Positions 56,444 to 64,000 of a stretch of DNA of 64,000 nt are shown in pieces. Location: positions 178,375 to 242,374 of the forward strand of contig NZ_JACVQF010000168.1 of NCBI RefSeq assembly GCF_014534645.1, given 5' to 3'. Source of the stretch: Streptomyces griseicoloratus (GTDB lineage Bacteria; Actinomycetota; Actinomycetes; Streptomycetales; Streptomycetaceae). The notes under the pieces are model-generated. The model was not told where the DNA came from and made no database searches. It saw only the letters and a program-made list of their open reading frames with translations. The position numbers were made by a program, and so were the translations under genes. Position 1 is the first letter of the stretch. Every line of letters starts with the position of its first letter.

Positions 56444-57379
56444 TCAGAGGGAGACGCCGTGCGAGCGCAGGTAGGCGACCGGGTCGACGTCCGAGCCGTA
56501 GTTCGGCGTGGTGCGGATCTCGAAGTGCAGGTGCGGGCCGGTCACGTTGCCGGTGGCACCGGAGAGGCCGATCTGCTGGCCGGCGGTCACGGTCTGGCCG
56601 TTGGAGACGGAGATCGAGGACAGGTGGGCGTACTGGGCGTAGTGGCCGTCGGCGAGCTTGATGACGACCTGGTTGCCGTACGCGCCGCCCCAGCCGGCGG
56701 AGACGACCGTGCCCGCGCCGACGGCCTTGAGCGAGGTGCCGGTCGGGACGACGAAGTCGGTGCCGGTGTGGTAGCCGCTGGACCACATGCTGCCGGTCTG
56801 GTGGTACGGGGTGCCGAGGGTGCCGGCGGGCACGGGAGAGGTGTAGCCGGTGGAGGCGCTCTTGGTCCCGGCGGACTGCGGGGCCGCCTCGCCGGCGGAG
56901 GCACCAGAGGACTTGTCCGAGGCCTTCGACGCCGGCGCCGCCGGACGGGAGGTCTTCTCGGAGGACGGGGACGGGGCGGCGGACTCGGGCGACGCGGCGG
57001 TGCTCTTGGCGGCCTTGCCGCCGATCGAGAGCTCCAGGCCGGGGTGAATCAGCGACGGGTCGGAACCGACGGCCTCGCGATTGTCGGCGTAGAGCTTCTT
57101 CCAGCCGCCGTCGACGTTCTGCTCGTCGGCGATCTTCGCGAGGTAGTCACCGTGCTTCACGGTGTACGTCCGCGTGCCGGAGTTTTCGTCGGCCTTCTTC
57201 TGCGCCTTCACCGGAACGGACTGAACGGCCTTTTCCGAAACGGAGTGCGCGGGGGCGGCGTGGGCGGCGGCGGCCCCCATGAGCGGAAGCGCGAGCGCGG
57301 CGCCACCGGTGCCGGCGACGGCGATGGTGCGGGTCAGACGCTGAGCCTTGGTGCGGCGGTGCTTACCCTTCGCGGGCAT
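56444..57379 (-). CDS. Secreted LysM/M23 peptidoglycan peptidase
   Basis: 311-residue wall hydrolase. The signal peptide runs to about residue 42 (AHAAPAHS), a LysM domain follows (YTVKHGDYLAKIADEQNV..., about 72-120), then a Ser/Ala/Pro-rich linker and a C-terminal M23 endopeptidase domain with the zinc ligands in GYHTGTDFVVP and HLHFEIR. It cuts peptide cross-bridges of peptidoglycan during growth or germination. Its leader carries a c-di-AMP riboswitch, as known for such enzymes in Streptomyces. A terminator follows. Confidence 0.95.
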   Translation of the reverse strand: MPAKGKHRRTKAQRLTRTIAVAGTGGAALALPLMGAAAAHAAPAHSVSEKAVQSVPVKAQKKADENSGTRTYTVKHGDYLAKIADEQNVDGGWKKLYADNREAVGSDPSLIHPGLELSIGGKAAKSTAASPESAAPSPSSEKTSRPAAPASKASDKSSGASAGEAAPQSAGTKSASTGYTSPVPAGTLGTPYHQTGSMWSSGYHTGTDFVVPTGTSLKAVGAGTVVSAGWGGAYGNQVVIKLADGHYAQYAHLSSISVSNGQTVTAGQQIGLSGATGNVTGPHLHFEIRTTPNYGSDVDPVAYLRSHGVSL

Positions 57380-57393
57380 GGCGAATTCCTCTC

Positions 57394-57578
57394 CGGCGCC
57401 TGCGAGGTGAGCTGTCGGGTGCGGGCTGGAGATGCCCGGCCGCGCCGTGACGCGGCTTTACCCCAAGCCGTTCCTGAGACCGGAACAGGCGGTTGTACCT
57501 GTGGGTCCCCCGCTCCTGCCGTGTACGGGTGGTGGATGAATGCGGGCTCCGGTCGGCGGCAGGATTAGGCGTCCGTCC
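57394..57578 (-). ncRNA. c-di-AMP riboswitch (ydaO/yuaA type)
   Basis: The minus strand shows the conserved landmarks in order: CGCCTAATCCTGCC near 57575, GCGGGGGACCCA near 57510, GGGGTAAAGCCG near 57460, CAGCCCGCACCCGACAGC near 57420, and CACCTCGCAGGCG closing P1 near 57397. These match the ydaO consensus, including the 3' signature CCCGACAGC-x-CACCTCG. It lies between the promoter and the peptidase start and, as in other members, would turn expression off when c-di-AMP is abundant. Confidence 0.88.
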
Positions 57579-57590
57579 GGATCGGTGGTG

Positions 57591-57620
57591 AACGTAAGGG
57601 ACCAAGACGCAAAGGGACAA
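57591..57620 (-). promoter_or_regulatory. Promoter upstream of the riboswitch
   Basis: TTGTCC (57620-57615), an 18-base spacer and TACGTT (57596-57591) on the minus strand. The predicted start near 57584 lies a few bases before the 5' end of the riboswitch, which supports both assignments. Confidence 0.5.
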
Positions 57621-57931
57621 GCGAGGGGTTCCCCGGGCAGGTGTTTCACTTGATCCTTTACGGGAATTACCGGTCACCCTCCGTCGATTCCGAGAAGGCC
57701 GCTTCACACAAAAGGCCTTGAGAAACGCATGAATTACGTGAACATGACGGACGACGCACCGTCACGATATGACACTCCTCACGCAGGCGGAAACCAGCGC
57801 CGCTCATTCCAGAGCGAGTTGGGGACAAAATATCAATTCGGGCAGAACGCCCAAATGCACAACAGTCGGCACACATCACCTGTGGACAACTCATTACCGC
57901 AGACAGGGGATGCCGTATCGTCGACTCGGTG

Positions 57932-57956
57932 CCCGCCGACGAGCAGTGTCGGCGGG
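57932..57956 (+). promoter_or_regulatory. Hairpin just upstream of the phosphatase ribosome binding site
   Basis: CCCGCCGAC (57932-57940) and GTCGGCGGG (57948-57956) make a 9-bp perfect stem with a 7-base loop, 8 bases before the GGAGG site of the phosphatase gene. It could act as a mRNA stabiliser or translational element. The region 57700-57930 upstream is AT-richer than its surroundings and contains one perfect DnaA-box sequence (TGTGGACAA, 57881-57889); no gene is supported there. Confidence 0.45.
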
Positions 57957-57976
57957 GCGGAGTGGGAGGAGCCCTC

Positions 57977-58774
57977 GTGACGCAGCAGGTCCCGTCTACC
58001 GAGCCCGAACTGACCGGCGTGCGCAACTTCCGCGACGTGGGTGGCCTGCCGACCGTGGACGGGCGCCGGGTGCGGCACGGAGTGCTGTTCCGCAGCGGTC
58101 ACCTCGCGCACGCCACCGAGGACGACGCCGCCTTCCTCTCCTCCCTGGGCCTGCACACCATCTTCGACTTCCGCAACGCGGCCGACCAGAAGCTCGAGGG
58201 CCCGGACGTCGCACTGCCGGGCGTGCGCAATGTGAACCTCCCGCTGAGCGACCCGGCCGACGGTGCCGAGTTCTGGAAGATGGTCCGCGACGGCGACCTG
58301 GACCAGCTGCGCGAGATCCTGGCGGACGGCAAGGGCGCGACCCGGATGATCGACTCCTACCGCATGATCGTCAAGGAGCGCACGGCGGAGCACTCCCAGG
58401 TGCTGCACGCGCTCGCGGAGGACAGCGTCCCGGCCCTGATGCACTGCGCGGCCGGCAAGGACCGCGCGGGCCTGTCCATCGCCGTCACCCTGCTCGCCCT
58501 GGGCGTCGAGCGCGACGCCATCCTCGACGACTACCTGAAGTCGAACGCCAAGCACCGCCGCTACAAGGTGCGCCGCAGCTCCACCTCCGCCTCGGCCTAC
58601 TCCCCCGAGGTCATGGAACTGCTCAGCCCGCTGTTCGACGCCCGCGCCGAGTACCTGGCGGCGGCCTTCGAGACCGTCGAGGAGACCTGGGGCGGGGTCG
58701 ACGCCTATCTGGAGCAGGGCCTGCGCCTCACCCCCGGGACCCGGGAGCGGCTGCGCGAGCGCATGCTGGACTGA
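57977..58774 (+). CDS. Tyrosine/serine protein phosphatase family protein
   Basis: 265-residue phosphatase of the bacterial PTP (Y_phosphatase3) type. It begins with the family motif GVRNFRDVGGLPTVDGRRVRHGVLFRSGHL (about residues 13-42), and the P-loop is HCAAGKDRAGLS (C-x5-R, near residue 155). Substrates are phosphotyrosine proteins or phosphoinositide-like compounds; none is indicated. The GTG at 57977 has GGAGG 7 bases upstream. It lies between the wall peptidase and hopanoid-linked genes, as in other streptomycetes by general memory of that locus. Confidence 0.9.
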   Translation: MTQQVPSTEPELTGVRNFRDVGGLPTVDGRRVRHGVLFRSGHLAHATEDDAAFLSSLGLHTIFDFRNAADQKLEGPDVALPGVRNVNLPLSDPADGAEFWKMVRDGDLDQLREILADGKGATRMIDSYRMIVKERTAEHSQVLHALAEDSVPALMHCAAGKDRAGLSIAVTLLALGVERDAILDDYLKSNAKHRRYKVRRSSTSASAYSPEVMELLSPLFDARAEYLAAAFETVEETWGGVDAYLEQGLRLTPGTRERLRERMLD

Positions 58775-58793
58775 GCCCGGCCGGGCCGGGCGG

Positions 58794-58913
58794 CTACTTG
58801 GCTCCCACCTCGAAGAGCAGCCAGATGAATCCCGCGAAGACATGGCCCACGGCGATGTAGATGACCAGCCGGATCCACAGGGTGCGCGGAAGCTTCTCCT
58901 CCATGTCGCTCAT
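58794..58913 (-). CDS. DUF6126 small membrane protein
   Basis: 39-residue protein starting MSDMEEKLPRTLWIRLV with one hydrophobic segment (about residues 14-34) and ending FEVGAK. It matches the DUF6126 family, tiny membrane proteins of unknown function. The ATG shares four bases (ATGA) with the stop of the XRE-cupin regulator, so the two are translated together. Easily missed by gene callers. Confidence 0.82.
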   Translation of the reverse strand: MSDMEEKLPRTLWIRLVIYIAVGHVFAGFIWLLFEVGAK

Positions 58914-59554
58914 GGCGTCTCTCCATAGGTGGGGTGGGGCGGGGTGGTTGCGGGTCCGAGGCACAGCGCGGCCGTGGGGCTCTGCAGCAGGGTGTGCACG
59001 AAGAGGAGATCGACCCCGTCGGTGTCCCGGGCGGCTATCCGGTGCGGGGTCAGCGAGTCGAAGTGCGCGCTGTCGCCCGGGCCGAGCAGGTGGGCGGTGT
59101 CCCCGAGGCGCAGCCGCAGCCGGCCCCGCAGTACGTGGAGCCATTCCTCGCCGGGGTGCACGCGCACGATGTCGCCCTGCGAGCCGTACGGCACATGGAC
59201 GCGCAGGGCCTGCATGCCGCGGCCGGAGGACCCGGCCTGCCAGTACGTCCAGCCGCCCGCCACCGTAGGCTCCATGTCGGCGGCGCGCACGACCGCGTCC
59301 CGGTCGGCGACCGTCTCGCCGAGCAGTTCCGAGACGGTCGTACCGTAGATGCGGGCGAGGGCGAGCAGCATCGGCAGCGAGGGCTGGCGCTGCCCGGTCT
59401 CCAGGCGGGACAGGTGGGCCGGTGACAGGCCGGCGGCGCGGGCCGCGGCCTCCAGCGTGAGGGCGGCCCGGCGCCGCAGGGCACGCAGGTGCGGCGCCAC
59501 GACGGACACCGCTTCCGCGGGGTCGACCGGCGGATCGGTCTCGGGGGAGCTCAT
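58910..59554 (-). CDS. XRE-family regulator with cupin domain
   Basis: 214-residue regulator: helix-turn-helix LTLEAAARAAGLSPAHLSRLETGQRQPSLPMLLALARIYG (about residues 32-71) and a C-terminal cupin (HPGEEWLHVLRGRLRLRLGDTAHLLGPGDSAHFDSLTPH). The ATG at 59554 is the best family match, but GGAGG is only one base away, too close for a normal ribosome binding site; the true start may be slightly downstream or the message leaderless. Twin palindromes upstream suggest autoregulation. It precedes the DUF6126 gene. Confidence 0.88.
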   Translation of the reverse strand: MSSPETDPPVDPAEAVSVVAPHLRALRRRAALTLEAAARAAGLSPAHLSRLETGQRQPSLPMLLALARIYGTTVSELLGETVADRDAVVRAADMEPTVAGGWTYWQAGSSGRGMQALRVHVPYGSQGDIVRVHPGEEWLHVLRGRLRLRLGDTAHLLGPGDSAHFDSLTPHRIAARDTDGVDLLFVHTLLQSPTAALCLGPATTPPHPTYGETP

Positions 59555-59574
59555 ACCTCCATTGAGCCCGACCG

Positions 59575-59609
59575 TTGCCAATGAGGCAATTTTCTTGCCT
59601 GTGAGGCAA
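59575..59609. promoter_or_regulatory. Twin operator TTGCC-N5-GGCAA
   Basis: TTGCC-AATGA-GGCAA (59575-59589) and TTGCC-TGTGA-GGCAA (59595-59609) are perfect inverted repeats with identical arms and shared TGA in the spacer, centres 20 bp apart, so both face the same side of the helix. They lie 21 bases before the XRE-cupin gene and 18 bases beyond the hpnO-type gene stop, pointing to autoregulation of the XRE gene. Confidence 0.8.
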
Positions 59610-59626
59610 ACAGCGGCAAAGATCCC

Positions 59627-61012
59627 CTACCGGTTGCCCACCGCCTGCTTGACCAGGGTCTTGCCGAAGTCCCACATCAGTCCGCCGCCGTTGTGGGCGT
59701 CGTCCATCACCTCGGTGAACGCGTCGACGAACCGGTCCGCCTCCCGCTCACCGATGATCAGCGGCGGGATCAGTTTGATCACCTCCAGGTGGTCGCCGGA
59801 GACCTGTGTCAGGATCCGGTGCCGTTGCAGCAGCGGCACCACCACCATCTGGGCGAACAGTCCCTTGCGCGCGGCCTGGAGCATCGTCCAGCGGCTGCGC
59901 AGCTTCAGCGACCTCGGCCGGCCGAACTCGATGCCGATCATCAGGCCCCGGCCGCGGACGTCGGCGAGGAGTTCGTAGGTGTCCACCAGCGCCGCCAGCC
60001 GCGACCTCAGCCGCTCGCCGACGGCCGCGGCGTTCGCCACGATCTCCTCGTTCTCCATCACCGCCAGCACGGCGAGCCCGGCCGCCATCGCCTGCGCGTT
60101 GGACCCGAAGCTCGCCGAGTGGACCAGCACGCGGTCCATGGACGAGTACACCTTCCGGAAGATCCAGTCCTTGCCCAGGGTGGCGCCCACGGGTACGTAT
60201 CCGCCGGACAGCGACTTGGCCACGCACACCAGGTCCGGCTCGACGCCCTCCGCGTGCTGGTAGGCGTAGAACCTCCCGGTCCGGCCGAGGCCCGTCTGCA
60301 CCTCGTCGGCGATCAGCAGGGCCTTGTGCCGGTGCAGCAGCTCCTGCGCGCCCCTCAGATAGCCGGGCGGGGCCTCGTGCACTCCCTTGCCCTGGATGGG
60401 CTCCACGATCAGCGCGGCGACGTCGCCCTTCTTCAGCTCCCGGGCGAGGGCGTCGAGGTCACCGAGCGGCACGGCGGTGTCCGGCAGCAGCGGGGCGAAG
60501 CCGTCCCGGAAGCCGGCCTCTCCGTTGACGGACAGCGAGCCGGTGGTCAGCCCGTGGAAGGCGTGCGAGCAGTACAGGATCCTCGGCCTGCCGGTGGCGT
60601 ACCGGGCGAACTTCAACGCGGTCTCGACCGCCTCCGTGCCGCTGTTGCCGAAGAACACCCGGTCCAGGTGCGGACTGTAGGACAGCAGCTTCTCGGCCAG
60701 CAGTCCGGGCAGCGGGGGGCAGTCGAACCGGGTCAGGTCGGCCAGGGAGGCGTCGAGGACGTCGTGCAGCGCCTTGCGGACGACGGGGTGGTGGCGGCCC
60801 AGCCCCATCACCCCGAACCCGGCGAGCATGTCCAGGTAGTCGTCGCCGTCCGCGTCCCAGAAGTACGCGCCCTCGGCACGTTCGTAGACCCGGTCGAAGC
60901 CGATGGTTCGCAGCATCCGCGGTAGCTGGTGGTTGAGGTGCCGGGTGTGCAGCTCGTAGCGCTCGGCTCCGCGCTCGGCCAAGAGTCTGCCGAGGTCGAA
61001 CTCCTTGGTCAT
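59627..61012 (-). CDS. hpnO: Hopanoid-cluster class III aminotransferase
   Basis: 461-residue PLP aminotransferase of the ornithine/acetylornithine type. GNSGTEAVETALKFAR (near residue 123), LLIADEVQTGLGRTGRFYAYQHAEGVEPD (near 235) and the PLP lysine in CVAKSLSGGYVPVG (near 265) are present. In Streptomyces this gene neighbours dxs and ispG at the hopanoid locus and is taken to add the amino group of aminobacteriohopanetriol; that role is assigned here by synteny. It follows dxs with TGA directly next to ATG. Confidence 0.82.
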   Translation of the reverse strand: MTKEFDLGRLLAERGAERYELHTRHLNHQLPRMLRTIGFDRVYERAEGAYFWDADGDDYLDMLAGFGVMGLGRHHPVVRKALHDVLDASLADLTRFDCPPLPGLLAEKLLSYSPHLDRVFFGNSGTEAVETALKFARYATGRPRILYCSHAFHGLTTGSLSVNGEAGFRDGFAPLLPDTAVPLGDLDALARELKKGDVAALIVEPIQGKGVHEAPPGYLRGAQELLHRHKALLIADEVQTGLGRTGRFYAYQHAEGVEPDLVCVAKSLSGGYVPVGATLGKDWIFRKVYSSMDRVLVHSASFGSNAQAMAAGLAVLAVMENEEIVANAAAVGERLRSRLAALVDTYELLADVRGRGLMIGIEFGRPRSLKLRSRWTMLQAARKGLFAQMVVVPLLQRHRILTQVSGDHLEVIKLIPPLIIGEREADRFVDAFTEVMDDAHNGGGLMWDFGKTLVKQAVGNR

Positions 61013-62929
61013 TCAGTTCTCTCCTTGCCCTGGCAGGACGGCGGTGCCGTCCCCGGCCTGCTCCTTGACGGCCAGGCTCGCGCTGATCCGGCCGGCGATC
61101 TCGACGGGCGTGAGGCCGATGTCGGCGAGCACCTCGGCGCGCTTGGCGTGCGCGAGGAACTGCTCCGGGATGCCGAACCGCCGTACGGGTACGTCGACCT
61201 CCGCGTCGCCCAGTGCCAGCGCCACCGCGGAACCGACCCCGGCCGCGCGGCTGTTGTCCTCGACGACGGCCACCAGCCGGTGCCGGGCGGCCAGCCCCGG
61301 CAGCGCCGGGTCGACGGGTTTGACCCAGCGGGGGTCCACCACGGTGCACCCGATGCCGCGGGCCTGAAGCAGCTCGGCCGCCTGGAGGCAGACGGGGGCC
61401 ATCACGCCGACGGCGACGAGCAGCACCGCGGGTCCGTCGGCGGCGTGCAGGACGTCCATGCCTCCGATCCGGTCGACGGTGGGGACGGCGGGGCCGACGG
61501 ACTCCTTCGGGAAGCGCAGCAGCGTGGGCGCGTCGTCGACGGCGACCGCCTCGCGCAGCTGGGCGCGCAGCTGGTCGGCGTCGCGCGGCGCGGCGATCCG
61601 CAGCCCCGGCACGACCTGGAGGACGGACATGTCCCACATGCCGTTGTGGGAGGCGCCGTCGGCGCCGGTGACGCCGGCCCGGTCCAGGACGAAGGTGACG
61701 CCGCAGCGGTGCAGGGCCACGTCCATCAGGAGCTGGTCGAAGGCGCGGTTGAGGAAGGTGGCGTAGACGGCGACGACCGGGTGCAGTCCGCCCGTCGCCA
61801 GCCCCGCCGCGGACACGGCCGCGTGCTGCTCGGCTATGCCGACGTCCCAGATCCGCTCGGGGAACCGTTCGGCGAAGGGGCCGAGCCCGACCGGGTGCAG
61901 CATGGCGGCCGTGATCGCCACGACGTCGTCGCGTTCCTCGCCGATCCGCACGATCTCGTCGCCGAACACGGACGTCCAGGACGGCCCGCGCGCGGGCGCG
62001 AGCGGTTCGCAGGTGAGCGGGTCCATCACGCCGACCGTGTGGAAGTGGTCCTCCTCGTGGGCGAGGGCCGGTTCGTAGCCGCGGCCCTTCTCCGTGAGGC
62101 AGTGCACGAGCACCGGCCCGTGGAAGCGTTTCGCACGCCGCAGCGCGGACTCCACGGCCCTGATGTCGTGCCCGTCGATCGGGCCGACGTACTTCAGGCC
62201 CAGGTCCTCGAACAGGCCCTGGGGTGCGAAGGCGTCCTTGAAGCCCTTCTTGGCGCCGTGCAGGGCCTCGTAGACGGTGTTGCCGACCACGGGGGTGCGC
62301 TGGAGGACGTCCTTGCCCCACGCCAGCATCTTCTCGTAGCCGTCGGTCGTGCGCAGGGTCGCGAGGTGGTTGGCGAGGCCGCCGATGGTCGGCGCGTACG
62401 ACCGCTCGTTGTCGTTGACGACGATGATCAGCGGCCGGTCCTTGGCGGCCGCGATGTTGTTCAGGGCCTCCCAGGCCATGCCGCCGGTGAGCGCCCCGTC
62501 CCCGATCACGGCGACGACGTGGCCCTTCTCCCCCTGCACCTGGCGGGCCTTGGCGAGGCCGTCTGCCCAGCCGAGGGCCGTGGAGGCGTGGCTGTTCTCG
62601 ATGACGTCGTGCTCGGACTCCTCGCGCGAGGGGTAGCCGGACAGGCCGCCCTTGCCGCGCAGCTTGGAGAAGTCCTGGCGGCCCGTGACCAGCTTGTGCA
62701 CGTAGCTCTGGTGGCCGGTGTCCCAGAGGATGCGGTCGGCCGGTGACTCGAAGACCCGGTGCAGGGCGAGGGTCAGTTCCACCACGCCCAGGTTGGGCCC
62801 GAGGTGTCCGCCGGTCCGGGCGACCGCGTGCACCAGGAAGTCACGAATCTCGTCGGACAGTTCACCGAGTTCCGCCTCGGACAGCGCCTTCAGGTCGCGT
62901 GGTCCCCGGATGTTCTCCAGCATCGTCAC
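61013..62929 (-). CDS. dxs: 1-deoxy-D-xylulose-5-phosphate synthase
   Basis: 638-residue ThDP enzyme condensing pyruvate and glyceraldehyde 3-phosphate, the first step of the MEP isoprenoid pathway. N-terminal [18 protein letters not shown] (near residue 40), [16 protein letters not shown], the ThDP motif [16 protein letters not shown] (near 150) and the C-terminal [16 protein letters not shown] (near 370) are all there. A GTG at 62929 is used; an ATG two codons later is equivalent. A second dxs is usual in streptomycetes; this copy belongs to the hopanoid locus. Confidence 0.95.
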   Translation of the reverse strand: MTMLENIRGPRDLKALSEAELGELSDEIRDFLVHAVARTGGHLGPNLGVVELTLALHRVFESPADRILWDTGHQSYVHKLVTGRQDFSKLRGKGGLSGYPSREESEHDVIENSHASTALGWADGLAKARQVQGEKGHVVAVIGDGALTGGMAWEALNNIAAAKDRPLIIVVNDNERSYAPTIGGLANHLATLRTTDGYEKMLAWGKDVLQRTPVVGNTVYEALHGAKKGFKDAFAPQGLFEDLGLKYVGPIDGHDIRAVESALRRAKRFHGPVLVHCLTEKGRGYEPALAHEEDHFHTVGVMDPLTCEPLAPARGPSWTSVFGDEIVRIGEERDDVVAITAAMLHPVGLGPFAERFPERIWDVGIAEQHAAVSAAGLATGGLHPVVAVYATFLNRAFDQLLMDVALHRCGVTFVLDRAGVTGADGASHNGMWDMSVLQVVPGLRIAAPRDADQLRAQLREAVAVDDAPTLLRFPKESVGPAVPTVDRIGGMDVLHAADGPAVLLVAVGVMAPVCLQAAELLQARGIGCTVVDPRWVKPVDPALPGLAARHRLVAVVEDNSRAAGVGSAVALALGDAEVDVPVRRFGIPEQFLAHAKRAEVLADIGLTPVEIAGRISASLAVKEQAGDGTAVLPGQGEN

Positions 62930-62956
62930 GCTCGTGCCCCCTTCGGTCCGTGCTCT

Positions 62957-64000
<1,044 letters not shown>

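Noticed and set aside
57729-57980. 83-residue open frame starting MNYVNMTDD
   Set aside because: Base use lacks the GC-rich third codon positions of real genes here, there is no ribosome binding site, and it overlaps the start of the phosphatase gene.

Overview
The window is high-GC DNA with strong third-position GC bias, GTG and TTG starts, many four-base ATGA/GTGA gene overlaps and an actinobacterial gene set: a conservon, a DUF574 methyltransferase, an aerobic cobalamin branch, a hopanoid-linked dxs/ispG block and a c-di-AMP riboswitch ahead of a LysM/M23 peptidase. It is almost certainly chromosomal DNA of a Streptomyces species. No integrase, transposase, phage gene or CRISPR array was found. 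About 60 protein genes, two tRNA genes and a set of regulatory sites can be supported.

Layout. 0-5 kb: myo-inositol catabolism (iolC, a Cgl0158-type aldolase, iolB, iolD), divergent from a sugar-binding lipoprotein cut by the window edge; a mirrored inverted repeat covers both -35 regions. 5-10.3 kb: an aldo/keto reductase behind a MerR-type promoter, a Nudix hydrolase, then a tightly overlapping operon of quercetinase-like cupin, two tiny XapX membrane proteins, an ACMSD-type amidohydrolase and an alpha/beta hydrolase, divergent from a MarR regulator with two perfect operators between them. 10.3-20 kb: ankyrin protein, tRNA-Pro(GGG), DUF309 protein, cobF, a zinc-ribbon protein, cobK, a TSUP permease, acyl-CoA synthetase, thiolase, a monoglyceride-lipase-like hydrolase, and a Dps/DUF3140/HhH cluster. 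20-25 kb: lipoprotein, DUF574 methyltransferase, a FluG-like pair (glutamine synthetase fold plus amidohydrolase) and a DUF4916 protein.

25-33 kb: a LacI-controlled oligosaccharide ABC importer with a GH3 glycosidase, in the bxl (xylobiose) gene order, then 0.5 kb without a gene and a second, identical tRNA-Pro. 33-41.5 kb: split transketolase genes behind a SoxR-box-like leaderless promoter, an MFS transporter, small enzymes and regulators, and the threonine-to-glycine operon tdh-kbl with a LysR gene. 41.6-45.7 kb: a conservon (sensor kinase, roadblock, DUF742, GTPase, GAF). 46-51.9 kb: an isochorismatase-fold protein and the xanthine dehydrogenase operon with a 300-nt leader. 52-56 kb: a Pcm-type methyltransferase, a THEP1 NTPase, an MBL-fold hydrolase, an AhpD-like protein and an SGNH hydrolase. 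56-64 kb: the riboswitch-controlled wall peptidase, a tyrosine phosphatase, an XRE-cupin regulator with DUF6126, and hpnO-dxs-ispG, which resembles the distal end of the Streptomyces hopanoid cluster.

Functionally, the genes form short metabolic operons, most with a local repressor or a recognisable operator. The points most worth checking are the MarR-controlled flavonol-type operon, the SoxR-like promoter on split transketolase, the structured xdh leader with a hidden upstream ORF, and the twin operator that appears to control the XRE-cupin/DUF6126 pair beside the hopanoid genes.
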